NCBI GenBank assembly: GCA_000729835.1
Contig: JFHB01000132.1
Coordinates: forward strand, 19,135-83,134
DNA: 64,000 bases
Source: Atkinsonella hypoxylon
Lineage: Eukaryota; Ascomycota; Sordariomycetes; Hypocreales; Clavicipitaceae
Direction: 5' to 3'
Shown: positions 55,066 to 64,000 of the stretch, one piece after another
Position numbering within the stretch: the first letter of the stretch is position 1
Layout of the letters: every line of letters starts with the position of its first letter
Program-made: the position numbers and the translations under genes
Notes under the pieces: model-generated
What the model saw: only the letters and a program-made list of their open reading frames with translations
Database searches by the model: none
Told to the model about the DNA's origin: nothing

Positions 55066-56415
55066 ATGAGAGTCTGGAAAGTCCTCGCTTGGGTGCAGGC
55101 CGTGTTGGCCGCGCATGACCTCCAGGACCGGCGCTTATTCGATGGCAGCATTATCTTTCCAGGAAGACTCATCCCTTCCGAGTCTCAGCTGGCGGCTCTG
55201 GCAAAGCTTGAGGGCCGGCAGCTTTGTGTCATCAGGCCCGATGCCCACGGGGGTGACGATGCGCCGGGCATCATGGAAGCGTTCAACAACAAGTGTCGCT
55301 CCAAGAGCTTGATCTTCATGCCTGGGCCGACGTATAATCTGAAGACGAACATGACGACGCTGCACCTGGACAACGTGGAGATTGTGCTCCTCGGACGCAT
55401 GCTCTGGAGCCCCGACATCAACTACTGGCTGTCCGTGTCCATGCCGATCGGGTTCCAGAACCAGAGCACGGTGTGGTACTTTGGCGGCAACAAAGTCACC
55501 TGGGATGGATACAACTCCGGAACGCTCGACGGCAACGGCCAGGTCTGGTACGACTGGGCCAAGTCACAGGGCAACCTGGCCAGGCGACCGATGAACATCA
55601 ACTTCCGAGGCCTGCAGCACTCCGTCATCAAGAGGTTGCGGTTCGTGCAGTCCCAGATGTGGACCATGGCCATCACGCACTCGCAGAACGTAGAGCTCGA
55701 CGAGATTTACGTCAACAGCACGTCCAACAGCCAGTGGAACACGCTCAACACCGACGGCTGCGACACCATCAACTCGGACACCATCACCTTCCGACGCTGG
55801 TTCGTGGTCAACGGCGACGACGCCATCGCCCTCAAGGGCAACTCGAGCAGAATCTCCATCTACGACAGCGAGTTCCACGACGGCCAGGGCGTGGCCATCG
55901 GGTCCCTGGGCCAGTACGCCGGACGCCACGAGTACGTCACCGACTTTTACGCGCGCAACATCAAGCTGGTCAACACGGCGCACGTGTCGTATCTGAAGAC
56001 GTGGTCAGGCGTGTCGAGGGGCTATCCGCCCAACGGCGGCGGCGGCGGCCTCGGCCACGCGACCAACATCACCATGGAGGACATTGAGATTGTCAAGCTG
56101 CGGCAGCAGCCCTTCTTCTCGTGGCAGTGCGAGAATTACTCGGGCTTCGCCGGCAAGGACTGCAACTCGTCCAAGTTCAAGTTGAACCGGGTGGCCTGGC
56201 GCAACGTCACGGGCACCGTGGTCCAGGACGTCAAGGACGTGGGCTCCTTTCAGTGCAGCGCCGCCGCGGGCGGGTGCCATGATTTCGAGGTGCGCGAGAT
56301 TGATGTCCGGTATGATGGCTCTGGCACCAGGTTGGATAAATGGCATTGCGAGAATGTCCACGGTAACAAGGGCTTTATTTGTAATGACCCGCCGCTGCTA
56401 TCTAGTTCGGGCTAG
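55066..56415 (+). CDS. GH28 pectinase, exo-polygalacturonase/rhamnogalacturonase type
   Basis: Secreted glycoside hydrolase family 28 enzyme acting on pectin, intronless, 449 residues. The signal peptide is MRVWKVLAWVQAVLAA. The parallel beta-helix contains the family's catalytic motifs: NTDG at residues 228-231, NGDDAIALKG with Asp251 and Asp252, and DGQGVAIGSLGQY at about 272-284. Endo-polygalacturonases have GHG at that last place. Gln274 here, with the following SLGQY, fits the exo-acting or rhamnogalacturonan-directed clades. Motif IV is YLKTW (about 307-311), close to RIKTW. Nearly all third codon positions are G or C, unlike the accessory genes to its right. The exact substrate needs assay; family membership is firm. 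Confidence 0.9.
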   Translation: MRVWKVLAWVQAVLAAHDLQDRRLFDGSIIFPGRLIPSESQLAALAKLEGRQLCVIRPDAHGGDDAPGIMEAFNNKCRSKSLIFMPGPTYNLKTNMTTLHLDNVEIVLLGRMLWSPDINYWLSVSMPIGFQNQSTVWYFGGNKVTWDGYNSGTLDGNGQVWYDWAKSQGNLARRPMNINFRGLQHSVIKRLRFVQSQMWTMAITHSQNVELDEIYVNSTSNSQWNTLNTDGCDTINSDTITFRRWFVVNGDDAIALKGNSSRISIYDSEFHDGQGVAIGSLGQYAGRHEYVTDFYARNIKLVNTAHVSYLKTWSGVSRGYPPNGGGGGLGHATNITMEDIEIVKLRQQPFFSWQCENYSGFAGKDCNSSKFKLNRVAWRNVTGTVVQDVKDVGSFQCSAAAGGCHDFEVREIDVRYDGSGTRLDKWHCENVHGNKGFICNDPPLLSSSG

Positions 56416-58176
56416 TACATGAGATATATGCCTGGGTAGCATCATGATGCATTATCATAGGATGCGTACAGTAAGATGCCAGTTTTGCATATGCCATGAA
56501 GAGTTCGTTTCGCAATTTGTCATGACTGATGGTTCGCTGTAGGGAAAAGGGAAGTCTTTTCTTTTCTCCGTCCTGATCCGGGACATTTCATCGACATTCA
56601 TCTTTGGTTGGTCCACTTCACAGGGGGCAACTCTACGAATGAGGAACGAAAGTAGGTAGGAATCAGGCTGGCTGTGAGGCCGGGTTGCCCAATACTGGGC
56701 CGCCCCTAATCGAGCTTAGCGCTAGATTTATTCTACGTAATAATTAACTATCCTAGTTAAAATGTTTTATTATATAAAGAGAGTTGGTTTGGTATCCTTA
56801 TAACTAAGCCTATCTTGGGTGGCCCGCAACTGGGCGACCAGCACCCATGCACTCTTCACCTGTCTTAACAATTCTGGATGCGCAAAAGACATCAAGTTTG
56901 AGTGCGATACTCAACATCTGCAGGTCTCACGCCGAGCTCCATTCTGCGAGGGGGCAGCGAGCCGTGGCCGGGATGGTAAGATCAGCTCGCAGCATCGTCT
57001 CTTTCCGCTTACAAAGCAGAAGCAGAAGCCAACCGATGATAAAACCTGCAAGGTGAAGCTAATTAACAGACTAACTAAACCTACTAACCTATAGGGAACA
57101 CTTAAACACGTGGTTGTGATTTCTCAACAGAATATTGCACTATCCTTCTAGTCGCTGAATTCGCTTCTCAAAGCTCCGAGACGACTACGATGTACTCTCC
57201 AATTCTTCCATAAGTCTTCTTGCTTCATTCGGTCAATTACCTGCTAATATCGTTCTAGTTACATACTTCCGGTCGTTCGATCCAACTCCCTCGAAGACCT
57301 ATATATTTCTCGCCCATGTTTTCGCAATTGTCGCTTTGCAGATCCCGAAAACCAGCAAATCGATGGACTGTAGGTGTAATATGTGACAGCGCAGCTTTAG
57401 TAATTGTGCGTTGACTAAAGGGTTAGAACTTAGGGGTAAGTTCCGGGAATTGTTGGCAAGGTCTTACCGCTTGAGGTACCAAGAAGGGCGAAGAGATTAT
57501 CACTCGATGCATCGAGGTTGTCCAGCGTTATTGTACGTACACATAATTGCCTTTCCCTTAGTCTACCTTAGCGTGGACGTAGTAAATAGCAGATCCCGCT
57601 CTCCGTCCTAGTTTTGGCTGCTATTATTGTCAACGTTGAAAATTTGAACTAAAACATACTTGTTGACTAGCGAGTGGTATGTGTATCTTGTTGATTCGTA
57701 GGATTCAAGGATTCAAATCACGTCTCTCCAGTTGGTTGGCCATGGCCTTCCCGAGATGCTCGCGAACCCGTCCCGGATTCGCCAATGGGGATCGCTAATG
57801 CCAAGCTAAGTCACCAACTAAAGCATCTCGATCTTTGTATGTTGATCAAGTTTCTCCTTGCTGGCGGTTAAATGTGCTTGAGTATCTTTGGCTATACGGG
57901 GAAATTCACGCTCCAGACATTCTGGTCGGAAAAACTGTCGTTCAAATTCGGTTATAGTTAAAACTGAGTATCACGAGAAGATGCGCCCGCGTTTAAAGCC
58001 GTCCAGGAAGCAAAATGAAAGAGCAAAACAGTACACAACTATACAGACCCGTGCAGTAGTAACTATTTTGGTCCACATATCGGCTAGGGCATCAACTCAG
58101 ATATCGATGCGAAACTCAAAGCCCCATCAGAAATACCGGCTGGTCTTTCATCCCATAATCGGATATATAGTCTTTC
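56416..58176. other. Intergenic with candidate inverted-repeat element
   Basis: About 1.8 kb between the convergent GH28 and macrodomain genes. It holds a possible small transposon remnant (56683-56839). Other open frames (56819-57094, 57411-57611 and 57888-58196, plus) have no domain. Confidence 0.5.
56683..56839. mobile_element. Candidate short TIR element (MITE)
   Basis: A 157-bp AT-rich segment with imperfect inverted ends. The left end reads GGTTGCCCAATACTGGGCCG and the right end, on the complement, GGTCGCCCAGTTGCGGGCCA; about 17 of the first 22 positions agree. The centre is AT-rich and non-coding. No target-site duplication is evident, and it is not related to the elements at 14224 or 44052. 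Confidence 0.5.
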
Positions 58177-58914
58177 TCATATGCTCCAAGTACTAACCAC
58201 CTCATTTGTGTGATCAAGAATATGCAGTGGCGTTAATTTGCTCCATTTCTCAGGGTTTTGCTTAGCATCAACAAAATGCTTCATGGCCAAGACTGTCTGA
58301 GCAGCCCATCTGGCGGGACTCACCCTCCCAATCCCCGTCGCCATGGGAGTCATGAGAAGGCTAGAGATTCTGATTTCTGTGTCGTCTCCCAGACCGGCTT
58401 GAACCTTCCTGTTGTGCTTGTTGGTCGCTACTAATAAGCTCCACGTAGCCTCGTAGACAATCTCCCTATCCCACTCTACCTGCTGCGGTGTTCTCATAGT
58501 CGGACATATCGCGAGATATTTTGTACCCCAGACGTTCTTTGATTTGGCCTGGAACTCACTTGGTATGCGGACGAAGGTGCAACTGCCGGGCGGCGCAAAG
58601 CCGCACCATTCATCGTATAGCCTTTCTTGGGCTACCTGGGTGAGGGCGAGATAGTCGTCCTGTGGCGAAAATGCGCGGGATATGGCATCGTCGAAGCCCC
58701 CATCCAGGCGTCCGTACGAATTGGCCGGCGAGACAATGAGGTCGAATGTTGTCGCCGCGGGGACAAACTGTAATGCTACATTATGGAACTCATATGAGAT
58801 GGATGGAGGGAGACCATATTTCTGCGCGGCGCTGATGAAAGCCTCATTGTATTGCTTTTGCATGCACAAGAGATGTATATGTGGAACTTGAGACAATGCA
58901 CCCGTTTCATCCAT
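58177..58914 (-). CDS. Macrodomain-like protein
   Basis: Intronless, 245 residues. The core signature is LIVSPANSYGRLDGGFDDAI at residues 59-78, the ADP-ribose-binding loop of the macrodomain fold, with the Asn and the DGGFD that contact ribose. The later segment MTPMATGIGRVSPARWAAQ (about 193-211) fits the diphosphate-binding loop. The N-terminus HIHLLCMQKQYNEAF reads as the first beta strand and helix. Nothing suggests a signal peptide or membrane segment. Macrodomains bind or remove ADP-ribose; which of these applies cannot be read from sequence. Such stand-alone proteins occur in Pezizomycotina. The start is the first ATG of the frame. Confidence 0.85.
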   Translation of the reverse strand: MDETGALSQVPHIHLLCMQKQYNEAFISAAQKYGLPPSISYEFHNVALQFVPAATTFDLIVSPANSYGRLDGGFDDAISRAFSPQDDYLALTQVAQERLYDEWCGFAPPGSCTFVRIPSEFQAKSKNVWGTKYLAICPTMRTPQQVEWDREIVYEATWSLLVATNKHNRKVQAGLGDDTEIRISSLLMTPMATGIGRVSPARWAAQTVLAMKHFVDAKQNPEKWSKLTPLHILDHTNEVVSTWSI

Positions 58915-59903
58915 AGAGGGTTTTACCAGACGGCTATGAATCGATAGGAGTGTAAGTTAGGGAGGTAGCGTTCGAAGATGCAGTCAGAAAGAAGTCTAAT
59001 GTGGCTTTGTCGGAATGGCAGCTTGAAAATGAGCTTTCACACCAAATTTTTAGTCAGTTCTGATGACGTAGGTGAAAGGTAATGAGGTCAGTCGAGAGGT
59101 TAGTGCTGATATAACCAAGGGTCAGATTATACTCCTTTCGAGTCGGTCCTACGACCAATTCACCAGTGCACTAGTATTCACAACAAAGAGGTTCAAATTC
59201 GGTTATCCAGAAGTCGTATCTATCTAGCAAAAGGAGGCCGTATAAATGCCCGTTGGATCCGTAGATGCCTGAGGCATTGGAGTGTTGTGGTTAGGGGCAT
59301 TTATCAGGGGCATTAGCGGCCCAATTACAAGTAGGGAATCAATGTGCGGATGCCACCAATCAGCGGTCGCATCCCGCGCTCGTTCGACGGTGCCATGATG
59401 GTTCTAACTATTGCTATACGCTTTTAATTCTGACTGCCTGCAATCCATCGCCGCCATTTGAGATAATCAGCGGCCTACTAGTTTTTCTCGAGATGACTTT
59501 GGGTCAACGACCGGAATGTACCAATACATCAATGACGCTTGCTTGATCCAGCTGAATCAAGCGAGCGGAAATTTTGTCGCATTTCTGGCTAACCGGCAGG
59601 AGCGATCCGCTCGCATTATGGAAATACGCTGGATGACTCACTCACTCGGCATCAGGCGGTCAACAGTTTGATTCGTCGCGGCGTGTACGACAGACCGAAC
59701 GAGTCACGACTCACCATCGTCGGTTCGTGAACCCAGTGACCGTGAATGCGACGTCTCGGGACAACTGATATAAAAGGTTGCCAAGAATTTCCCGCAAGAT
59801 GGTGATCATTTATTAATTTACTTTTTTGGAAAAACAAGCCATTCTCATCTTACCATCTCCCAACCCCATCTCGCGCCGTCCCTGTATCATTACTTTTACA
59901 GAC
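58915..59903. other. Divergent intergenic region
   Basis: About 1 kb between the divergent macrodomain and monooxygenase genes. A hairpin (cgcttgcttgat against atcaagcgagcg) lies at about 59533-59562. No gene is seen. Confidence 0.5.
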
Positions 59904-61169
59904 ATGTCCAGTAGAAAGCCACTTAATGTCCTCATTGTTGGTGCAGGCATTGCTGGGCCAGCGCTAGCGTTCTGGCTACAACGCCTCGGTCACTCAATCA
60001 CCATTGTCGAGCGATGGGAGACTCTCCGCGTCGGTGGCCAGCAGATTGACCTTCGCCAGCAGGGCATCGAAGCCGCGGAATGTATGGGCATCCTAGAGGA
60101 GATCCGGCAACACGTTGTTGATGAAGCAGGCTTTAACGTCGTAAATGAAAAGGACCAGTCTATTATATTCTTCCCACGTTACAAGGCCGGCAGCAAGAGC
60201 CGGGGATTCTCTACCGAGTTCGAAATCATGCGTGGTGACCTGTGTCGTATTCTATACAACAAGACTCGAAGGAATGTCACCTACAGATTTGGCATCTCAG
60301 TACATGAGTTCGAAAATGTAGGCGATGTCGTTAAATTGACGTTTTCTGACGGGACTACAGAAGAATATGACCTGCTGGTGGGCGCAGATGGCCAGGGGTC
60401 AAGGATTAGACGAGCAATGTATAAAAACGAAGGCGGCGACGAACAATTCATGCGGCCAATTGGTTCTTGTGTCTGCTATTTTGACATTAAGCGGACTGCG
60501 GAAGACAAAGGACATGCAACGAGCTACATGGAGACTGAGCTGCGTTCTATACTTACGAGATGGCATAAGCCTGATGTTGGTCAAGTATACCTTTTTAAGA
60601 AAACAACGGATCAATCCGGCGGGAAGATAAAAGATGCACTGAAAGCCGATGTGGCCACGCAAAAGGCAGCTTTTGCTGATGTATTTGAGTCAGTTCGATG
60701 GAACAAGATTGATCGGATTCTCAGTGCCCTGGAAACATCAGAGAACTTTTACGCCCACGAGAACATTCAAGTCCGGGTCAACAAATCGTCGATAGGCCGC
60801 GTTGTTCTCCTCGGAGACGCAGGGTGTTGCCCATCATCAAGATCAGGCATGGGTACATCTGCAGCCCTAGTTGGTGCTTACGTCCTCGCTGGTGAGATTG
60901 CAAAGTGCGAAGGCAGCATCGAGGCTGCTCTGGAAAAATATGATACGACATTGCGACCATACATCGACAAAATACAGATTCTCAACAACAAGTTGAGTTG
61001 GCTGAGTCCGAATTCAATAGTCGGATTGAAGATGATGAATTTCGCTTTGAAGCTTGCAAACAGTCTCAATGTGCAAAAGTTTCTTCAGGGTCAGATGCTG
61101 GAGGAAGGCGAAGACTGGGCCATGCCCCGATATGAAGCACTGCACGAAGGAGGCCGATCAAACTCCTGA
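59904..61169 (+). CDS. FAD-dependent monooxygenase (aromatic hydroxylase/TetX-like)
   Basis: Intronless, 421 residues from the ATG at 59904. The N-terminal Rossmann fold has LIVGAGIAGPALAFWLQRLG, then VERWETLRVGGQQIDLR. The mid-domain carries LLVGADGQGSRIRR (DG motif), and GRVVLLGDAGCCPSSRSGMG is the GD motif that closes the FAD site. The family (group A flavoprotein hydroxylases) adds oxygen to aromatic or polyketide-like substrates using NAD(P)H, and is common in secondary metabolism and detoxification. No polyketide or peptide synthase is nearby, so a pathway cannot be assigned. The frame extends upstream without a good ATG; 59904 places the Rossmann motif about 10 residues from the start, as usual. 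Confidence 0.88.
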   Translation: MSSRKPLNVLIVGAGIAGPALAFWLQRLGHSITIVERWETLRVGGQQIDLRQQGIEAAECMGILEEIRQHVVDEAGFNVVNEKDQSIIFFPRYKAGSKSRGFSTEFEIMRGDLCRILYNKTRRNVTYRFGISVHEFENVGDVVKLTFSDGTTEEYDLLVGADGQGSRIRRAMYKNEGGDEQFMRPIGSCVCYFDIKRTAEDKGHATSYMETELRSILTRWHKPDVGQVYLFKKTTDQSGGKIKDALKADVATQKAAFADVFESVRWNKIDRILSALETSENFYAHENIQVRVNKSSIGRVVLLGDAGCCPSSRSGMGTSAALVGAYVLAGEIAKCEGSIEAALEKYDTTLRPYIDKIQILNNKLSWLSPNSIVGLKMMNFALKLANSLNVQKFLQGQMLEEGEDWAMPRYEALHEGGRSNS

Positions 61170-62223
61170 AGAATTGGGTATTATCGTCGAGTACATCACC
61201 ACTCACTATTGGCGTGCTGTATGTTATGCACTCCTTCTTTCAGTAGCTTATACGCATTTTGTCCTCATCTATGATCACTAGAAGTTCTCACATGGGCCCG
61301 TTATTCTTTCTGTGTAACTTACGGCTGTCCCATCATTTTTTAATGCGCAATTGCATCGGTTTTCTTATGTAGCACCTATTTAATTCGTCTTGTTGTCTGT
61401 AGTCAACTATGGGCCATGAAGAGGAGTCGGCCTGCTACACTTTTGGGCGAACTTTTCATGTTAACGATAGTAGAGTCCTGCGTTATTTACCAGACTAATA
61501 TCGACGATAGTAGCAAAGCAATTATTCGCACTAATAAAAAATCTAAACGAGATTTATTCGCTATCGCATTTTCGGCTCGCTCCCCAAGTTCCCTAAGGCA
61601 GCACAAAAGATCTCGAAGCAATTGCAGATGGTGTATTAGAACTAGGAAACGCTAAGTGGAATTAATCAAATTTGACCTGCTAAGGACACTGTCGAAGCGG
61701 GCCACTAGGTCAAAGGGGAAGTATGTGCGCCCCTTTCTGTTTGTTGCTTCTTTTCTTCTACTTTCACCTTCTATGCTAACACTTCAACAGGCGCGCCAAA
61801 TAACATAGGTAGTTTTTCGCGCTGCTTAGTACCCCAAACGGCAAGACTTTTCCGAGAATGCCCGGAACATATCCCCAGCGCCTTAGCTCTCAAGAACCAG
61901 GACTTATATCGATCGATCAAGCATGAATTTTAGTTGAAGGTTGTTGAAACATCCTACCTCAAAGGGAGGTTGTGCCGACTGCCACCTGGATACTGTAGGT
62001 GGTTTGCGGTGGTGTTTTAGCCATCGGCCCACGAGATCATGTTCTGAGAGCTCTCATTATACGATCGAGTTGACGGTAATTCATCCAAACATACCCGTAA
62101 ATTCACCTAAGCGGCTTATGAACGCTGTTTATAGGCCATAGGAAGCAACACTTGGTCTTTGTTGCGCTATATATATGTGCATGGAGTATTAATCTCGAGT
62201 GATAAATTGTGACCTGGCGAATA
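61170..62223. other. Convergent intergenic region
   Basis: About 1 kb between the convergent monooxygenase and unknown genes. AT-rich; no domain-bearing frame is seen. Confidence 0.5.
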
Positions 62224-63264
62224 CTAGTAGTCTCCTAACATCTCGTCGGTAATCACCACGGAAGGTCCACATCTCTGACCAGAGGATATGCGGGCGTCCC
62301 TTACAAAAGCTAACCTCTCTCGCCTACGGAGATGTACATCCATCCGCATAGCAGATTCAGACCATCCTGGAAACTCGTGCGGATTTACAAATTTAGAAGT
62401 TGGTCCATGCAAGTGCTCCTCACCTGGAGGGATTCCCCCCTTTTCCAACATTTCTGGCCATGTACGCCATGACTTTAGTGGATCAGGCTTAAGACCATAC
62501 GCCGCAGCCTCGCGACCTTCAAGACTCATGATAAAATCCACGGCTGATTCGAGCGGTACCTGAATGGCTTCCGCTCCAACGCCAGTCAAATGACTCAGTA
62601 TCTTGTCCGATACTGAGTGAAACGTGATAGGAGCGCTAAGGCCTTGTTCATGTCCTGTTCGAATTAAGTAGACCGGAAGTTTTCCGATTGATTTCCAGTC
62701 TTCGTTGTGGTAAAATGCTAAAGACGCCACAATTATGATGGCGTGAAAAAGAGGCTGTAAAATGTAGGATTCGTGATTCTCTTCCACCTCCAAGGATCTT
62801 TCATGAGTGCTGTTTGCGACTTCCTGCTTGTAGTGGCGGCGCAGCTCGCTGACAGTCTCGCAAATAGACTCGTTGAAGTATACGAGGCTATTCAAGGTTG
62901 AGTTTGAGGGAGGCCCTTCCTCGGCTGGCAGGCCAACTGGGGCAATAAATTTGCACAGAAATCGGCGCCATTCGAGCTCGCTTTGATATGGCCTGAACCA
63001 GCGTCGATACATATAGTTGTGCATGGCCAGCTTCAGGGTCCAAGAGCGACCTATGAAGTATAGAGGTACTGTCTTATTGCAGATGGCGGCAAACTCGTCA
63101 GGCGACAGGGAGAGGCAATCAGCGTGCTGAATGTCGGGGGAAAAACAGCGGGAGACTTCTTCCATATATAAGATGATGCGATGAGCGCCCTCTTCGTTAT
63201 TTCTGTGCTCAAATCTTGCGACTTGTACCGCATTTGTTACCATTTTTGTATGGGCCGAATCCAT
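62224..63264 (-). CDS. Unrecognised intronless protein
   Basis: A 346-residue uninterrupted frame with a good ATG at 63264. The composition is protein-like: mixed helical stretches, e.g. FIGRSWTLKLAMHNYMYRRW (about 70-89), YILQPLFHAIIIVASLAFYH (about 164-183, possibly a buried or membrane helix) and a charged C-terminus (MRMDVHLRRRERLAFVRDAR). There is no signal peptide and no motif I recognise. It sits in the accessory right end, convergent with the monooxygenase. I assign no function. A frame this long without stops on moderate-GC DNA, together with this composition, is the evidence that it is real. Confidence 0.65.
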   Translation of the reverse strand: MDSAHTKMVTNAVQVARFEHRNNEEGAHRIILYMEEVSRCFSPDIQHADCLSLSPDEFAAICNKTVPLYFIGRSWTLKLAMHNYMYRRWFRPYQSELEWRRFLCKFIAPVGLPAEEGPPSNSTLNSLVYFNESICETVSELRRHYKQEVANSTHERSLEVEENHESYILQPLFHAIIIVASLAFYHNEDWKSIGKLPVYLIRTGHEQGLSAPITFHSVSDKILSHLTGVGAEAIQVPLESAVDFIMSLEGREAAAYGLKPDPLKSWRTWPEMLEKGGIPPGEEHLHGPTSKFVNPHEFPGWSESAMRMDVHLRRRERLAFVRDARISSGQRCGPSVVITDEMLGDY

Positions 63265-64000
63265 CGTGAGTGGAGAAGATGTATAAATTGTCTGTTGTCG
63301 AAAAGGTGGAATTTATCAAAAGCTTTTTGACTTGCGTACTCGAGTAGACGGTGTTAATGAGGGAGAAGCAAGTGCTGATGTTGTGACGGAGGGGGGTGGC
63401 GCTTTATGTCATACATTTTTCCTCGGCAATGCGAGTGTGACCTTCCCACCCAAAATTTAGAGTTCCCAATTGACTCATAGTTAACTCGTCATTACGGACG
63501 TAAATGGTCAGTCGACCCATATTAATTCGTGCACGAACAAATCTTCAGAGCTTAGCTCGACTGTGGGGACTCGGCAACCTGTCCTTCTGAGCAAAAGCCT
63601 GCTTGGTAGGTCACGGGACCCACCAGACTCATCTTCTGATACAATAGTCAGGGAAAACGGAGCTTTGCCTGCGTTTTGCGAAAAATTGAGCAGGGCGGAG
63701 GCAAGCAGGGTGAAGCGTAGCTTCCCGCTTTTCCTCTCTATATTACTGACAGTAATGAGGCCGTCCCTAGAAGTCTAATTGGTCTAAATCTTCAATTTAT
63801 TCGGCTATTGGTTGATCAAAATGTTTATATACTCCTTCCCTAAATGTAGGAAGGAGCTTGCTGCAGGCAGAAGCTAGCCGCAGGCGGCCCCCCAGCAGGG
63901 CTTCTAGTGGGCCCCCGGAGGAAAATAAAAAAAGATATATATAATATAATATAATAATAATTATGGTTAAACAATAGTAGATGAAGAAGAAGAAGAAGAA
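63265..64000. other. Right-edge non-coding sequence with microsatellites
   Basis: No gene is seen. A short hairpin ctccttcc/ggaaggag lies at about 63830-63855, followed by a GC-rich stretch (gcaggcggccccccagcagg) and then AT-rich microsatellite sequence (atatataatataat) ending in a gaa repeat at the window edge. The abrupt change in base composition may mark a repeat or transposon boundary that continues beyond the window. Confidence 0.5.

Noticed and set aside
55066..63264. Possible secondary-metabolite cluster
   Set aside because: Only one monooxygenase is present; there is no backbone synthase, regulator or dedicated transporter among the neighbours.
1..64000. tRNA, rRNA or CRISPR features
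   Set aside because: I looked for T-loop/B-box patterns (GGTTCGA type) and for regular spaced repeats and found none that hold up; a covariance-model scan would be decisive.

Overview
The window reads as nuclear DNA of a filamentous ascomycete. Genes sit on both strands and most are broken by short introns (about 54-200 nt) with GT...AG ends and CTAAC-like branch points. The gene content is typical of Pezizomycotina: AcrB, an FHIP-like protein, a GH72 GEL enzyme and a PDR-type ABC pump. Codon use and protein style suggest Sordariomycetes, probably Hypocreales, with Clavicipitaceae or a relative as a guess. I found no tRNA, rRNA, CRISPR array or viral gene.

Layout. 1-5.5 kb: ARB1 (ribosome biogenesis ABCF ATPase, minus) and a small hydrophilic protein (minus). 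5.5-9.8 kb: a gene-poor stretch. 9.8-13.6 kb: GPI-anchored beta-1,3-glucanosyltransferase and a PAP2-family lipid phosphatase (both plus). 14.2-19.6 kb: a small inverted-repeat element (MITE) followed by a full-length PDR-type ABC transporter. 20.4-24.8 kb: a promethin/LDO-like membrane protein, proteasome ATPase RPT2 (minus) and, divergent from it, the ubiquitin-conjugating enzyme UBC1. 25.4-29.4 kb: succinyl-CoA ligase alpha (minus) divergent from Elongator ELP3 (plus). 30.0-32.9 kb: a decayed 2EXR-type gene and an intronless mitochondrial carrier. 34.1-36.3 kb: CCR4 deadenylase (minus). 39.5-42.9 kb: a SAM-dependent methyltransferase, a four-exon LYR-motif gene (ETFRF1/LYRM5 type, minus) and, divergent from it, an unrecognised three-exon gene. 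44 kb: a second copy of the MITE. 46.4-53.7 kb: acrB and an FHIP/RAI16-like gene. 55.1-63.3 kb, a more accessory end: a GH28 pectinase, a candidate second inverted-repeat element, a macrodomain protein, an FAD monooxygenase and an unknown protein.

The genes fall into housekeeping groups (ribosome assembly, ubiquitin-proteasome, TCA cycle, tRNA modification by Elongator, mRNA deadenylation, ETF regulation, dynein-cargo adaptor) and environment-facing ones (wall remodelling, drug efflux, pectin degradation, flavin oxygenase). They do not form one pathway, and I see no biosynthetic gene cluster with a backbone enzyme. I did not find a clearly new multi-gene system. The observations most worth checking are the two-copy TA-flanked MITE family, the GC-AG intron and 13-nt exon in the LYR gene, the RPT2 start codon isolated by an intron from its myristoylation glycine, the altered PAP2 motif, and two unrecognised genes at 41972-42937 and 62224-63264.
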